From the NCBI GenBank assembly GCA_947683425.1, contig CANTUQ010000017.1:1674001-1738000 (forward strand): DNA of 64,000 nt. Direction: 5' to 3'. This stretch comes from Excoecaria cochinchinensis (Eukaryota > Streptophyta > Magnoliopsida > Malpighiales > Euphorbiaceae). This document shows, piece after piece, positions 47,860-58,720 of the stretch. Both the position numbers and the translations under genes were made by a program. The stretch's first letter is position 1. Every line of letters starts with the position of its first letter. The notes under the pieces are model-generated. The model saw only the letters and a program-made list of their open reading frames with translations. It was not told the origin of the DNA and did no database searches.

Positions 47860-50232
47860 TGTCACACCCCAACCTATAATATGGATACTTCTACTTGTGA
47901 TTAGAGCGAGAAGGACCCAAGATAGATAGGAGTGTCACACCCCACTAGTATAAACATACAAACATCACATACAGAATCACATATTCGGTACAAATAAAAA
48001 CTTTAACAGAAAGAAGAGGGATATAGAACAAAATGAGTACTTTTATTTACATACAAAGAAAGTCTTTACATCTTACATCATTTTACAAAAAGAAGAACGA
48101 ATATACAAAAGTCCAAGGTACACTGTTCAAAAGGGCTAACAAAATATTACATCCATTACAAAAGAAAGAAAAGCCTATACTATAACACTTTCGATCTCTA
48201 GCTGCGTTGGCCTTCCCGATGCGACACACCCAAACCACGCGTATCAGAACCTTCCACACCTGCACGGATAAACACCCGTGCTAAGCGAAATTGCTTAGTG
48301 GGGAAAACACACAATGCATGACCGCCACTCACAGTGACGGTAACAGAAAACACATGATAACAATGCAATTATGGGCATATAATCATACATAGTTAATTCA
48401 GATATTTGCATTCTCATCCAAAGATTCTTATACAAAACACAATGACACCTGCTTAATCATAATGAGTGGATAACGAGTACACATAGATACTTGAGAGTAT
48501 CGGTATCATATTTCAAACACATAGATTAGATACCCGGAGGTATCAAATTATTCTATTTGTTTTATTCCAAATTGGTTTCACATAGAATCTTAAGAAAGAT
48601 TCAAACAGAGGGATCGCGAGGATCCAATCGGGGGACCTGATCAGGGTCCAAATCGTACACATAGCTGCAGCAACACATAACTCTATTAGGCATGCCTAAC
48701 TATCCACTTATCCGACGTTAGCAGGTTATGCAAAATCTTATCACGTTTACATATATATTATTCATGCAAATAGATAGTCAAAGCTTAATGAAAACTGCAT
48801 GCAAAAGAAATTAAGTCATGAAGCAAAAGGGAAAAGAAATCAAATTTGGAAGTCACGTCTGTCGCGCTCGCGACGACTGTCGCGCTCGCGACAGAAGCCA
48901 AACTACACCTCCCCGCCTCGTCTCGCGATCGCGAGGGATCTCGTGCTCGCGAGAGGACGCAGATGCTGCTCTTCTGTCGCGCTCGCGAGGATTGTCGCAC
49001 TCGTGAAAGAAGAGAGCCTTGCATAAGTTCGGAGCTCGAGCACTCTGTCGCGCTCGCGACAGAGAGCTCCATCGAGTTCCTTGGCGCGACATCTCTCGCG
49101 CCGGCGCGAGGGTTGAAACCTCCGCATTCTGTCGCGCTCGCGACATTGTCGCGATCGCGACAGACACGGGTTTTTCAGCCCTTACGCCCAAAATCTGCAG
49201 AATTCACACAAAACTCACATCTAAACTTCCAAAATTGATTCCAAACCTCAAAATTCAGCAATCCAAGCATCCACAACTCATAACATCAATAAAAACCCAG
49301 CTTTATCACCATTTATCTCAATTAAATCAAGTCAATTACATGTTCAATTTCAAGGATTTCCAAAACAGCACATGTAACAATAATTACCACTATTCACATA
49401 ATTTCTCACAAATCCTTCAACAATATTCATTCTCTAGTATTTCATAACATGTTCAATGTAATTTAAACTACAATAACACAAATTATAACCCCAATCAAAC
49501 AAAAGCACATTTATTAAACTCAAATCACAAAGATGCACAAAAGATGAACAATCCCAAACCTTCTCTCCTTAGCTCCTATTCGCGAGCTCCGCTCCCGCTA
49601 GTAATTTCTTTTCCTTTTGCCGGTCTAGGAGCCTCCTCTGAACCACAACCCACCATAACCAAGATCAATTCCAAAACAACCCATAAACAAATACATATAA
49701 ACTAAAACCTAGAGAAGAGGAAGAAGAAGAATCTAAAATATCCATAACCTCTACTCACCTTTAAACTTCAAAAATCACAAGCTAAGCAACTCAATCTACT
49801 CAAGGGAAAGGAGAGGGAGCAAGATCGGGCCAAGAAGAAGGAAAAACAAAGAAGAAAGAAGAAGAAAAGAAGAAAATGGCGTGAAGAAGAGAGGGAATGG
49901 GAAAACAAGGGAAAATGGCTGCTTCTCTCTCTCACTCACCAACCCATTAAATGTTACTCTATCCACTTAGCCACATGTCATCCTCCCCATAAAACACATG
50001 TCCCATATCACACCCTACTCCCATACCTTAACATACACATTAAGCTATCCCTTATTCACTATATTCCCATACTTCCACTTATACCCTACACTAACCTATC
50101 TCCTCTTCTCAACTAATATACATAAATTAAATAAATAAACCAATTTAACACACACATGCAGCACATAAAAACAAATACACACATACAGACACAGACAGGC
50201 TCAAACTACTGGGGTGGTTTTGGGGTGTTACA
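47860..50232 (-). repeat. 5' LTR of element F
   Basis: 2373 bp; same layout as 40785-43174. Most differences from the other LTR are C/T or G/A changes, several at CpG within the palindrome array (48859-49163), as expected for methylated DNA. Confidence 0.92.
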
Positions 50233-50237
50233 GTGTC
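50233..50237. repeat. target-site duplication of element F, right copy
   Basis: GTGTC directly after the LTR end GTTACA, identical to 40780-40784. Confidence 0.95.
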
Positions 50238-52010
50238 AATGATGACCCCCCCTAACTCTCTGAAAGCGCCGGCCAGGCGGAGGGTCTGATCTGTAGAGGT
50301 AGTCTCCATACTCTTCAGCCTATCCTCTGTATGCTCTCTAAACTCTCGCATGGACTAGGCAATGGGAGGTACGACACCCTCTAGGACCTGGATCCTAAAT
50401 CTGAGAGCCTCAACTGACTCATCCACCATCTCCACAGATGCATCTATCCTCTGGGCCGCCTCATCCTGGGAGGCCCTCATCTCCTGCCTCAGCTGACCTG
50501 CAAGTCTCTCCTGCTCCTGTCTCAAATGGTCAATAAGCCTCCCCCGCTCCTGGATAATACCCTGCTGCTGATCCAGCCGCTCCAAAATGACTCTATCTCG
50601 CTCCCCAAGCTACCCGAGAAGGGCCCTGTCTCTCTCCTCCTGTCTGTGCTCAAAGGAGGCGAACATAAAGGTCAAAATTGCAAAAAAATCTGGCTGTGTC
50701 GGGTGCATCGATGGTGTAAATGGAGGGGGGGCCGGCTCTGGTGCCCGCTCTGGAGGGGGGGCCGGCTCTGGTGCCCGCTCTGGAGGTGGAGCTGTAGAAG
50801 TAGATGCCCCCGGGTCCCCTGCTCTAGCGTATGGGCTGAACCTCTTAGGTGCTCGGGGAGCTGTCCGATGTACTCTCGATGGCGGAGGCGGAGTAGGACT
50901 CTGTACTCTCTATGCTGGAGGAGTAGCAAATAGCTCATCCATGGTGAACTCAATCCCCATGTCAGACGGTGTAAACAGATGCTGCTCCTCGTGCTGCAGC
51001 TGCGGAGGCTGACCCTCCTGGTGCTCTGGATGTCTGGGAGGCTGGTCCTCCTGGTGCTGTGGGTGCTCGGGAGGCTCCTGCTCCATCTGTGGCTGCTCCT
51101 GAGGCTGCTCCATCTGAGGTTGATCCTGTGGCGGCTCCTCTACCGGCTCTAGCGAGGGCAGGCTAAATGCACGTCTGGTCTAATGAATGGTACGAAGTCT
51201 GTACGCCTCGGCCTGACCTGGTATCGGCAGTATCATAGCCATTATAATAGCTGCCGAGGCGTCCACATAAATGCTCTCATCCAAGGCAGGCCCTAAGATG
51301 TCTAGACGAATACCCAAACTCAGGAGTAGTCTAGTAATGACTCCACCAACATACACTACAGGGGCTGTCCCCCTAGATACCCTCACCATGTTAACCAGAA
51401 TCTCATGGCTGACGTTGAGCCGCTGGCCTGCCACCATGGCCTATAAACTCCAAATCTCAACGGCATTGAGGGACCCTGGGTTACCAGCTCGTCCCAAATA
51501 GGAGCTAGATAAAACCCTGTGAACATATCGAAGGGCCTGTGATGAGAGTACCGTGCTCTTTACCGTATCATGATCATATGGCACTCTCGGCAATGCAATA
51601 ACCGCCCAATGGGGCACTATAACATCCTGTTCGAATGGAAGTCCCATAGCCTCTGTAAATTGCTGTCGGGTAATGCTGTAATGGTGCCGCTCAACCCAAA
51701 GCTGGATAACACCCTCCTCTGTGTCGGACCTCTGGTACCCCCCGTACTGTAACGTTGCAAGAAACTGCCGAACTATCTCTGGGTGAGTCTGGAAAGCAGG
51801 CGTCAGAAACTCAGTCCACCCCGCACCAGCTATCAGAATATCGACCTCGTCGGCCATTCCGAGGGCCTCAATGAACGGCCTGAAAATGAAACGGCTAGCT
51901 CGGAACTGCACCCGAGCCAGCGCTGCATACCTCTGTCTGGCCTCGGTGCTCATCCAATCTGGGGCCTGAGGCTCAGGCTGATCGCGCGGAGCATGTCGTC
52001 GCGGTGGCAT
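50238..52010 (-). pseudogene. sense extra ORF of element C, Athila ORF1-like, N-terminal part
   Basis: The start chosen is ATG 52010, directly preceded on minus by a strong splice acceptor (TTTACTTTATTTTCAG). Residues 1-190 form a folded domain with FIFRPFIEALG, THPEIVRQFLATLQYGG and ITRQQFTEAMGLPFE, resembling the ORF1 protein of Athila elements. The second part has VVYVGGVITRLLLSLG. A Gln/Pro-rich stretch (51110-50950), a Pro/Ala repeat (PPPERAPEPAP twice) and a coiled-coil region (GRLIDHLRQEQERLAGQLRQ) follow. All five in-frame stops here are TAG, each in a place where Gln would fit. Function is unknown. It reads in the same sense as pol. Identity with the Athila family is by pattern only. 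Confidence 0.7.
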
Positions 52011-52868
52011 GCTGAAAATAAAGTAAAAAATTAGTTTGGTATCATAATCATAAACGGACTTTACTCAGAAAGTAACAAAAATTTAGACAGCATTCCGATG
52101 GGGTCGGGTCTAAACCGAAAGAATTGAATTAAATTAATTAAAAAAATTTGGGCAGCACCCCAGTAAGGGTGTGCCCAACCTCCTGCATGAGAAAGCAAAA
52201 AAATAGGCCTCAGGCCTCAAGTAACAGTGCAACATATTCACTCTTGTTAAAAAAAAAAGTGGGCAGCATCCCGGCAAGGGTGCGCCCAACCTCCTGCATG
52301 AGAAAACAAAAAGAAAAAGGGACAGGCCTCAGGCCCCAGGCAACAGTGCAACATACTGATATTTGCTTTACTCTCTAATTCCTAGTATTGGTTTCAAAGT
52401 GCATGCATTCCTAAGGCCATGCCTGAATATCTAAAAACTCAATAACTAAAAATTAATTGTTCTCAAAATAGCCATATCGATGCATTTTATAACATTAAAA
52501 AATAAAGCATTAAAAAAAATAACTCTATGTGTTAATTCTAGCGCTTAAAGCATTAAAAAAAATAAATATGGCTTTTCAAATTATATTACAGTAATTAGCC
52601 TAATTATACTAATCCAATAAAAAATAAAATTAAAATTAAATTAAATTACTCATCATAAAATAAAATAAACAATAAATAAAAATTTAGAAGAATTTTACTA
52701 ACTTGGAAGTTGAGAATCAATGAAGAGGAAAGGACTAAACAGTGGTGCAAAAGAAACCAACCGAAAAAGTAAAAAATGATAAAATGTAACTGAAAAAGGA
52801 GGGAAGAGCGTCGGTGTGAAGAAAAGAGAAGAAAGCGATTGTCCGTCGGTACCAGCGTTGTTATATAG
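52011..52868 (-). promoter_or_regulatory. promoter, 5' UTR and leader intron of the sense extra ORF
   Basis: Minus TTCTATATAAC (TATA box, 52861-52868), then about 130 bp of putative 5' UTR. A candidate donor CCAA/GTTAGT lies near 52698 and an acceptor TATTTTCAG near 52012, next to the ATG. The ~685-bp putative intron is A/T-rich and includes a ~105-bp tandem duplication (52148-52245 and 52262-52365, sharing CCCAACCTCCTGCATGAGAAA). Inferred from signals only. Confidence 0.5.
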
Positions 52869-53076
52869 AATTTACTTACCGATGGGCTTTGCGTCCCTAC
52901 AGCAACAGACAGGCATGCCGTCTGTCTCTTCGGACTCTATTTTTTTACCCCTCATTAATTACCTAATTAATGCGCGTGATATCCACGATGCAAGACCGCC
53001 AGGTGGACAATTACAGACGAGATCACCGTCTGAGAAAGGGATGGGCTATCCGTCGGTATATCAACCCTATAAAACT
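52861..53076. promoter_or_regulatory. divergent promoter between two extra genes of element C
   Basis: TATA boxes face outwards: minus CTATATAAC at 52861-52868 and plus CTATAAAAC at 53068-53076. The 200 bp between them contain GATGGGC...GCGTCCCTACAG, ACAGACAGGCATGCCGTCTGT (an inverted repeat) and ATCACCGTCTG. These resemble the GACGGGCGTCCCTAC motifs in the LTR of C. This suggests that LTR and internal promoter share regulatory sites; inferred. Confidence 0.55.
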
Positions 53077-53200
53077 CACCTTTTTCTTAGACTTCGTGCC
53101 TCTTCTTTCATTTCAGCTTCATACTAGTCTCTTTTCTCCAGTTTTTTTCCCTTTTTCCTTCTTTATTTCCTTTAGCGACTTTGGTTCTAGCCACTGAGGA

Positions 53201-54503
53201 ATGAATTCTCCTCTTCTTCCCAAAATGCACCGTATCTTAGACAATGCTCAAACCTGAGAAAACAGCACTCTTGCCCCCCTTTCTAGACTTAAATTTTTAT
53301 GCAGAATCAAAATAGACTACAACCTCCTTTTGGCTGCGACCCACTTTTGGGACCCTCGCTTTAACATTTTTAGGTTCACTTACCAGGAAATGTGCCCCCT
53401 GCCTGAGGAACTTGCTGCTATTGTCGGGAGCTAGTATCCTCCTAGTGCTTTACCCTGCGTTCCTCGCTGTGGTTTGATTCAAAATCGGGATATTGCCCTG
53501 TCCTTAAGTATAGCTCCTTCTGACGCTGCTCGTCTAGTTCCTCAGGGCCCTGCATTTTCCTTAGAACCTCTGATCGAAGCACTGGATGAATTCTCCCACA
53601 TTCCTTCATATAGGGTAAGTATCATCTTTCTTTTCTGCCTGATGCAGTATCTGGTGGTGACTTCAGAGGAGCTGCTTGGAGACCCTCGTCTGTTTGGGAT
53701 TTTGGATTATTTTCACCACGGGCTGACCCCTTTTCCACTTATTCTGGCCCAGACTATCTTGGGTTTGGACTCTGTCCGTGCCGAGCCTGCCACTTCATTC
53801 TCTGGGAGCCCCTTATTACTCCAGGTACGTCATTGTTTTAAAGGGAGTGCGTCCCTTGTGGATTTTCGCACTAGCTTTTCTTAGTGGTAAGTGCGTCCTT
53901 TCGGATTTTCACACAACCCTATGCCTAACTTTTGCCTGAAGTAAATCCAACTTACTCCAGCGGCTTTTCTTTTCCTTTTATCTTATTTTCTTTTATTTCT
54001 CCTTGTTTCTTCTTCCAGATTTGGTTCCAAGAGAAATTGAAGCTGCTGTCAGAGCCACCTCTAGAATCATTAGTCAGTACTCAGCAAAGCATTTTCTTCC
54101 TCGCCGGCGTTTGTACTTACTTGAGACCCCTGACGAAGGCATTATCAGATTCAGTGAGATATTAGATGAGGATATTAGCTTCATGCATGCTTGGCTTTCC
54201 TTATCCAGCGCAGTTATTGATGGGTCTTTAGGATGCGTCCCCCTATGCGGGCTTCGTGAGGTAACCTTTTACATCACGGCCCGCTGCTCTTGTCAGCTCG
54301 GGATGACTCAGGATGTGGTGAGACTCCCTCTATCCTTTCAAGGTGGAGTCCTTTCTGCGGCTTTTGCTTCCCGCTATCATGAGCTCTGGAGTCGACTTCC
54401 ACTGAAAACTATCATACCTCCCTTCGGGAACCACTCTGTCACTTCCACCAGCGCGTACAAGAGGTGGATACTTAGCCCATCATCTGATAACCGAACACGG
54501 TGA
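53201..54503 (+). pseudogene. antisense extra gene of element C, PMD/DUF7745-like, two exons
   Basis: Plus-strand gene opposite to pol. ATG 53201 lies about 100 bp after a TATA box (53068). Exon 1 reads to 53824 with TGA near 53255 and TAG near 53432, and includes ATHFWDPRFNIFRFTYQEMC and PLPEELAAIVG, a pattern seen in plant-mobile-domain and DUF7745 proteins. An intron is predicted from GTACGT (53825) to TTCTTCCAG (54018). Exon 2 reads LVPREIEAAVRATSR to SAYKRW and stops at 54501-54503. Joining in frame also requires one earlier frameshift. Remnants lie at the same place in B and D. Function unknown; Tat elements such as Grande are known to carry antisense ORFs here. Confidence 0.65.
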
Positions 54504-54938
54504 CTGAGGCATTTATCTAGCAAGGGTAGTAGTAGGGCATAGTTTAGTTTTACATGCATTTTGAGCAATATGTTTCTTTTTAAAGCAGAATTGGACAATG
54601 ATATAAATGAATAAATCGAGTCTTATTTTATTTCACAAAATTGTGTACATTTCAGTACGATTTCAGAATACATGATCGTTTTTTACACTAATTCAATTAT
54701 GCAAGACTACATTCATTCATGGAACCAAATCCTGACAGCATCAAACTCTTGTCCCCAATCAGCCCTCTCGGGTTTTTATGATTGGATATTTTCTCTCAAG
54801 CCTCTAAATTTTGCCCAGGATGCCTTTTTTCGGTTTTCACCCTGACGAGGCGCCCAATTTTAGCAAGGCCGCCTTTTTTTTTTTTTTTTGGTTTTCGACC
54901 CGCGGGGCTTTCGTTCTCTTCTTTTGATTTTGTAGCCT
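54504..54938. other. spacer between pol and the antisense gene
   Basis: The 3' ends of pol (minus) and the antisense gene (plus) converge here, so it holds the terminal parts of both transcripts. It is conserved with 1-317 in element A and carries a T homopolymer at 54878-54889. No coding sequence. Confidence 0.65.
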
Positions 54939-56050
54939 TTAGCCATGGAACCTTTTGAGTCTATCAATATTGACCGGTTTTTTGAATTCGTTGCCATCGC
55001 TATCCGACAAGATTGCAGCTCCTTTTGATAGCAGCTTCTTGAGGATAAACGGACCTTCCCACGTAGGTCTGAACTTCCCTCTAATATCCGGTGCTCCTGG
55101 TCTCATCTGTTTGAATACCAAATCCCCTTCCTTCAACGGATGTTTCTTGACTTTCTTTCCGAAAGACCTAGCGAGCCTCTTTTGGTAGATCTGGTTGTGA
55201 TAGTAGGCTTTTAACCTGTTCTCATCCAACATGTTCAAGCATTGCAACCACTACTGCGCCCATTCGGCCTCCGGAATCTCTGCTTCCATTATCACCCTTA
55301 GCGACTTAAGTTCGACCTCAACCGGCAATACAGCCTCTGTCCCATATACCAAAGAATAAGGAATGGCTCCCGTTGAAGTTCTGATGGTTGTTCTGTAACC
55401 CCATAGTGTAAAAGGCAACTTTTCTACCCAATCTTTATAGTTCTGGACCATCTTAGCCAGGATCCTCTTGACATTCTTGTTGGCGGCTTCAACTGGCCCA
55501 TTAGCTTGAGGACGATACGGAGAAGACTTGTGGTGCTCGATACCATACTTCTGGAGCAACTTCTTCGTCTCGGCCATGAACTGGACCCCGTTGTCAGATA
55601 CCACATGATGTGGAAGGCCATATCTACATATCAAGTTCTTCTCTATGAATTTAGCCATATCCCGAGCATCCACTTTCTTGAAGGACTCAGCTTCTACCCA
55701 CTTGGTGACGTAGTCGATGGCGACGATGATGTATCTATGCCCATTGGAGGCTGTGGGGCGTATCTCACGAATAATATCAATCCCCTAAGCTGTGAATGGC
55801 CAAGGTGACGTCAAATTATGTAATTTCGAAACTGGCAGGTGCCTTAAATCTGCGTACTATTGGCACAACTGACACTGCTTTACATACTTTGAGCAGTCAT
55901 TATCCATGGTGAGCCAGAAGAATCCTTGTCTCATAATCTTTTTGGCTAATATCAACCCGTTCATATGGGACTCCGTATACGCCTGCATGAGTTTCTTCCA
56001 TTACCCTTTTGGCCTCTTTCTCATCCAAACATCTCATCTGGATACCATCC
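54939..56050 (-). pseudogene. integrase of element C
   Basis: The zinc-binding part (near 55960-55850) is shifted out of frame and has stops. The core keeps Asp in VSDNGVQF and Glu in QANGPVEA; the first Asp is in GIDII after a stop that replaces a Trp of A. C-terminal sequence runs to LKRFHG at 54939. A TAG at about 55250 separates the core from the tail where A has Gln. Confidence 0.9.
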
Positions 56051-56299
56051 GCCTGTCGTTTGTACAACGCTCCATTTATGCAGATGAATTGGGTAGACAA
56101 TTTACGAATCATTCTCTGATCTTTTTCGGTAGCTTCCTCTGGAAATGCCGCATTCTCTAAATAGTTCTTGATATCGTAATACCATGGCTTCCCATCTACT
56201 ACTTCTATCTCCATGACTGGCTTAGATTCGAAGCTAGACCTCTCAGAGCTAGAAATCAGAACTGGCCTCATAACCACCCCTTCGGGGTTGTCCCACATT

Positions 56300-57250
56300 G
56301 AGACCAAAGTGGCGAGCGCATCGGCTAATTGGTTTTTGTCCCTTGGAACAAAATGGAATGTGCACACTTCAAATTGACTGCTTAGGTCTCTCAAGTGCTT
56401 GATGTAGGGCATTAGCCTCTCTTCTTTAACGGCCCATTCACCTCGGATTTGGTTGATCACCAGGGAGGAATCACCAAACACTTCCACGTTTTTCGCTCCT
56501 AAGGCTATCAACGCCTCTAACCCAAAGGCACATGCTTCATACTCAGCTTCATTATTGGTAGCCTTGAACCTTAATTTCTTGGCCAAAGGGAGCTTCTTAT
56601 CCTCCGGGGTTGTTAAAATGATCCCTACTCCTGCCCCCTTGTTGTTCACGGCTCCGTCAAAGTGCAATTGCCAACCTTGAACTCCGATGGCTGCCACTTC
56701 CTCATCTGGAAAGTTAAACTCGTATGACTCTTCTTGAATTGGGTGTTCTGCCAGGAACTCAGCCACTGCACACCCTTTGATAGTTTTCCGAGTAATATAC
56801 TCCACATCGAATTCTTGTAGCAACAATAACCACCTACCCATTTTCCCGAGTAAAGAGGGGGCTTCCCGTAAGTATCTTAAAGGATTCTGCTTAGCTACCG
56901 CCTGTACCCTATAGGCATGAAAGTAATGCCTTAATTTCTTAGAAGCCCAAATCACCGCAAGGCAAATCTTTTCCACTTCCGTATACTTAACCTCATAGGC
57001 CACAAACTTCTTGCTAAGGTAGTAAACAGCAAATTCCACTCCAAATTCGTCATACTGGGCTATCATGGCGCCTACAGAACTGTCATCTATAGCTAAGTAT
57101 AAAATCAATGGCCTGACTGGCTGCGGCGGTCTCAACACCGGTGGATTTAGCAAATACTCTCTGACAGTATCAAAAGCCTTCTGACAACTTTCGTTCCATA
57201 CTACTGGCTGGTCTTTTCTAAGTAGTTTGAAGATCAATTCGCATATTGAA
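56300..57250 (-). pseudogene. RNase H and archaeal-type RNase H of element C
   Basis: An open frame covers 57390-55900. First RNase H: LYLAIDDSSVGAMIAQ, YYLSKKFVAYEVKYTEVEK, KKLRHYFHAYRV. Second: LHFDGAVNNKGAGVG, ATNNEAEYEACAFG, FGDSSLVINQIRGEW, QLADALATL, with all four acidic residues. This section is intact and served as the reference for stops in A. Confidence 0.92.
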
Positions 57251-58720
57251 GTAAGCTTAGCAATAAACCTACTAATGTACTGCAACTTACCAAGAAAGCT
57301 TCTCACGTCCTTTTCCTTTTGCGGTATTGGCATTTCTCTGATTGCCCTAACCTTATCCGGGTTAATCTCAATACCCCTCTGGCTAACCACGTGTCATAGG
57401 AGCTTCCCTAAGGTAACACCAAAGATACATTTCTTAGGATTTAACCGCAGATTATACTTGTCTATCCTTAAGAAGAACTTTTCCAGGGCTTCAAAATGAC
57501 CTTCTCTAGTGGCTGACTTGATCATCATGTCGTCCACGTATACCTCCACTTCTTTATGGATCAGGTCATTCAAGATTTTTGTTGCCATCCTCTGATAAGT
57601 GGCTCCTGCATTTTTTAGGCCAAAAGGCATTACTCGATAAGCATAGGTCCCCCATTCCGTGATGAATGCCGTCTTAATTCGGTCAATTATTTTATTGAGA
57701 ATCTGATTGAAGTCCGCATAACCATCTCCAAAGCTATACATCTCGCAAGTAGCAGCGTTGTCTATCATTACATCTATATGGGGCAATGGAAAGTCATCTT
57801 TTGGACAGGCCTTATTCAAGTCCCGATAATCTACGCATACCCTTACTTTGCCATTCTTTTTGGCTACGGGGACAACATTAGCCAACCAAGTTGGATATTG
57901 CACCTCAACTAGAAATTTGGCTTTGACTTGCTGGTGAATCTCCTCCTTCACTTTATCAACCCATTCTGGCCTAAGTTTTCTCAGCTTCTGTTTAACGTCT
58001 TTGTGATCCGGATATGTAGGAATAGCGTGCTCTGCAACTTCCCGATCGATTCCTGGCATATCTTCGTAGGTCCAAGCAAAGACTTTTTCATATTTTTTTA
58101 AGATTCTCTCAAATTTTTCTCGCTCTTCAGGAGTTATATTTGATGCTATCAAAATTTCTTTTGGATTTTCTATGGTTCCAAGATTAAATGGAGTAGCATC
58201 AGTTGAATCAATATCAAATATGGATGGATGATGATCATGATCATGCATAGTGAAATCATCGGAAACATCACACAAGTAAGCAAAATCATTCAATTTATTA
58301 ATAAGATTGAAATTGTCATTAACATCATTGAATAGTTCTGGAGCAAAAAGAAAATCTAAACTATTTTCCTCTTCCTCCTCTGCTGGCATATATGCTGCAG
58401 TCGATGGTCCTGCACCACTTCGGCTCTTTGGGGGCTCCCCAATCAACTCCTGCATGGCTTCTTCTACCTTTGCTTTCCCCTTCAGCTGGGTGGCTACCAT
58501 CTTTTCAGTCATTACTTCTTCAGGCATCTCACAGTTCCAAATTGTCCTACTGGTCATGATTTCTTCATCCCAAAAGCCCTCTGCTGGCTTGATCAATCCA
58601 ATGTCCCAGTCATAGACATCATTGAAGACCTCGAACCCTGGTACAAACCTTCCATCCAGCCATTGCGGTTCATCTTCCCCTGTATAGGCACATGTTGAGG
58701 AATGTCCATTTTTGACTTCT
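57250..58720 (-). pseudogene. reverse transcriptase of element C
   Basis: The frame opens at about 58720, overlapping the protease frame in the -1 register. An acidic linker contains an A/T-rich stretch. RT: NGKVRVCVDYRDLNKACPKD, SFGDGYADFNQI, VEVYVDDMMIKS (near 57535). A TGA at about 57392 interrupts the connection (GKLL, stop, HVVSQRG). The residue before the first catalytic Asp is Gly where related elements usually have Met. Confidence 0.9.

Larger units (their letters stand above)
40785..50232 (-). mobile_element. complete chromovirus F (Del/Tekay-type), 9448 bp, nested in C
   Basis: Full structure on minus: LTR (47860-50232), primer site TGGTATCAGAGC, gag, protease, RT, RNase H, integrase, chromodomain, polypurine tract, LTR (40785-43174), flanked by GTGTC duplications. 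The two LTRs differ by about 30 substitutions by my eye count, plus an 18-bp repeat unit, roughly 1.2 percent, so the insertion is fairly recent. Pol has about five in-frame stops, so it is probably not autonomous now. Confidence 0.95.

Noticed and set aside
53619..53651. GTAAGT...CAG as a second intron in the antisense gene
   Set aside because: Only 33 bp, far below plant intron sizes, and it reads in frame without a stop, so it is treated as coding.
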